A stretch of DNA of 15,066 bases from an uncultured Acetobacter sp. (lineage in GTDB: Bacteria; Pseudomonadota; Alphaproteobacteria; Acetobacterales; Acetobacteraceae): positions 1 to 15,066 of the forward strand of contig NZ_CALLXM010000109.1 in assembly GCF_937875265.1 (NCBI RefSeq). The letters run 5' to 3'. Below the pieces are notes generated by a model. That model worked only from the letters and a program-made list of their open reading frames with translations. It was not told the origin of the DNA and did no database searches. This document shows, piece by piece, positions 14,122 through 15,066 of the stretch (within the stretch, counting starts at the first letter, position 1; each line of letters starts with the position of its first letter). A program made the translations under genes and the position numbers.

Positions 14122-14878
14122 GACCCCAGTTCTGCCTACAACCCGAGGTGCAGCGGCAGCACCCCGGGCCAGCCTTTTGACCACTACGCCAGACATGATT
14201 GATCTGGCACCAGACTGTCGCGTACCCGTCATCTGGAAACCCTCCAGTCGCGCGCGCCGCCTTTCCGTCCGGATTGACCACCGCCAACAAGCCCTTGTGG
14301 TAACACTCCCTTCCGAGCTTTCTTCAACGCACGCCCTACAATTTCTCAAAAAGCAGACACGCTGGATCACCACACGTCTGGCCGCCCTTCAACAGGCCCC
14401 TGCATTCTTGCCGGGCCGCACCATTCCTATTGAAGGAAAGCCACATACCATTGTGCATCAGCCCACAGCACAGGGCGGGGTATGGATTGAAGCCGACCAG
14501 CTTTTTGTGAGCGGTGCTAGAGATTTTATGAGCAGACGCATAACAGACTTTTTGCGAAACCATGCTCGCCTGATTTTGGGGCAGGACCTACGCGCGCAGG
14601 CCCAGAGCTCCGGCCTGCGCCCTACACGACTTGATATCCGTGACACCTCCAGCCGATGGGGCAGCTGCTCTTCAGCCGGTCGCATCATGCTTTCCTGGCG
14701 TCTGGTGATGGCCCCTGCTCCGGTCAGACATTATCTGATTGCGCATGAACTGGCCCATTTACGCCATATGAACCACGGTCCGGCTTTCTGGGCGCTGGCT
14801 GATCAACTCACCCCACACCGACACCATGCCGAAGCGTGGCTGAAACAACACGGCCCAAGCCTGTTGGGGGCGCGCTAA
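14099..14878 (+). CDS. YgjP-like (DUF45, SprT/M48-type) zinc metallopeptidase
   Basis: A predicted soluble zinc-dependent metallopeptidase. Near the C-terminus it has HELAH (residues 216-220, start counted from 14099) followed by RHMNHGPAFW with the third ligand at His226, and upstream the DUF45 hallmark TSSRWGSCSS. The N-terminal beta-rich part (ARRLSVRIDHRQQALVVTLP) is also typical of the family. The physiological substrate of YgjP proteins is not well established. The start is uncertain. The ATG at 14099 overlaps the YcgN gene by 23 bases and gives 259 residues; the ATG at 14195 gives about 227 and begins close to the conserved domain; an earlier ATG at 13961 would overlap the YcgN gene by 160 bases and is unlikely. 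No ribosome site decides among them. The gene is probably translationally coupled to YcgN. Confidence 0.88.
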   Translation: MFVSKRPETPVLPTTRGAAAAPRASLLTTTPDMIDLAPDCRVPVIWKPSSRARRLSVRIDHRQQALVVTLPSELSSTHALQFLKKQTRWITTRLAALQQAPAFLPGRTIPIEGKPHTIVHQPTAQGGVWIEADQLFVSGARDFMSRRITDFLRNHARLILGQDLRAQAQSSGLRPTRLDIRDTSSRWGSCSSAGRIMLSWRLVMAPAPVRHYLIAHELAHLRHMNHGPAFWALADQLTPHRHHAEAWLKQHGPSLLGAR

Positions 14879-14983
14879 ACACACAAGCGCACCGCAGACA
14901 CTTGCCGCCACGCCCAAGCATGCTAAAACCCGCCGTAACACATAAAACGCCTTTTACGGTTGGCTGCTACGGCCACCCCTTAT

Positions 14984-15066
14984 GCGAACTTGGCGGAATG
15001 GTAGACGCAGGAGACTTAAAATCTCCAGCCCGTAAGGGCGTGCGGGTTCGAGTCCCGCAGTTCGCA
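14984..15066 (+). tRNA. tRNA-Leu (anticodon UAA)
   Basis: The acceptor strands GCGAACT (14984-14990) and AGTTCGC (15059-15065) pair fully. The anticodon stem GGAGA/TCTCC encloses CTTAAAA, giving anticodon TAA (15017-15019). There is a long variable arm (CCCGTAAGGG region), a T-arm with GTTCGAGTC, and discriminator A at 15066, all as expected for bacterial tRNA-Leu. The window ends at the discriminator base, so it is not possible to see whether CCA is encoded. Confidence 0.97.

Overview
The window looks like chromosomal DNA of an acetic acid bacterium (Acetobacteraceae, most likely Acetobacter or a close relative). The evidence is a proteobacterial-type phosphoketolase, a hopanoid-pathway phosphorylase, several exported oxidative proteins, moderately GC-rich coding and short operons. 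The genus is inferred from gene content and was not tested by any search. No CRISPR array, insertion sequence, phage structural gene or rRNA is visible.

Layout. Positions 1-386 hold the 3' end of a hopanoid-associated phosphorylase (hpnG-like) gene. Positions 450-911 hold the remains of a SAM-dependent methyltransferase gene with three in-frame TGA codons and a lost SAM-binding core. A roughly 290-base leader/promoter region with a perfect palindrome around a TATAAT box precedes a complete phosphoketolase gene (1203-3584), followed by a hairpin. Next is a tight three-gene operon (3782-6343): a Tat-exported flavin amine oxidase/dehydrogenase, a mono-haem cytochrome c and a RidA-family protein with its own signal peptide. 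Together they look like a complete periplasmic amine-oxidising module: flavoenzyme, electron acceptor and imine hydrolase.

On the minus strand (9891 down to 6405) lies an efflux operon: MarR regulator, DUF1656 (AaeX-like), HlyD/AaeA-like adaptor, NodT-type outer-membrane lipoprotein and a small two-helix membrane protein. The FUSC/AaeB-type permease normally found in such operons is absent here. Also on the minus strand are a YqjE/holin-like membrane protein and a DUF883 (YqjD/ElaB-like) protein (10793-10027), a pair known from the enterobacterial yqjDE locus.

From 10861 on the plus strand come an ABC-transporter ATPase homologue, a solute-binding protein and a short permease-like protein. 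The ATPase homologue has lost essentially every catalytic motif (Walker A, Q-loop, signature, Walker B, H-loop) while keeping full length and its C-terminal domain. The permease is about half normal size. This looks like a 'ghost' or repurposed ABC transporter and is, with the amine operon, the most unusual content of the window. The window ends with a YcgN-family cysteine-cluster protein, an overlapping YgjP-like zinc metallopeptidase, and a tRNA-Leu(UAA) whose last base in the window is the discriminator A.
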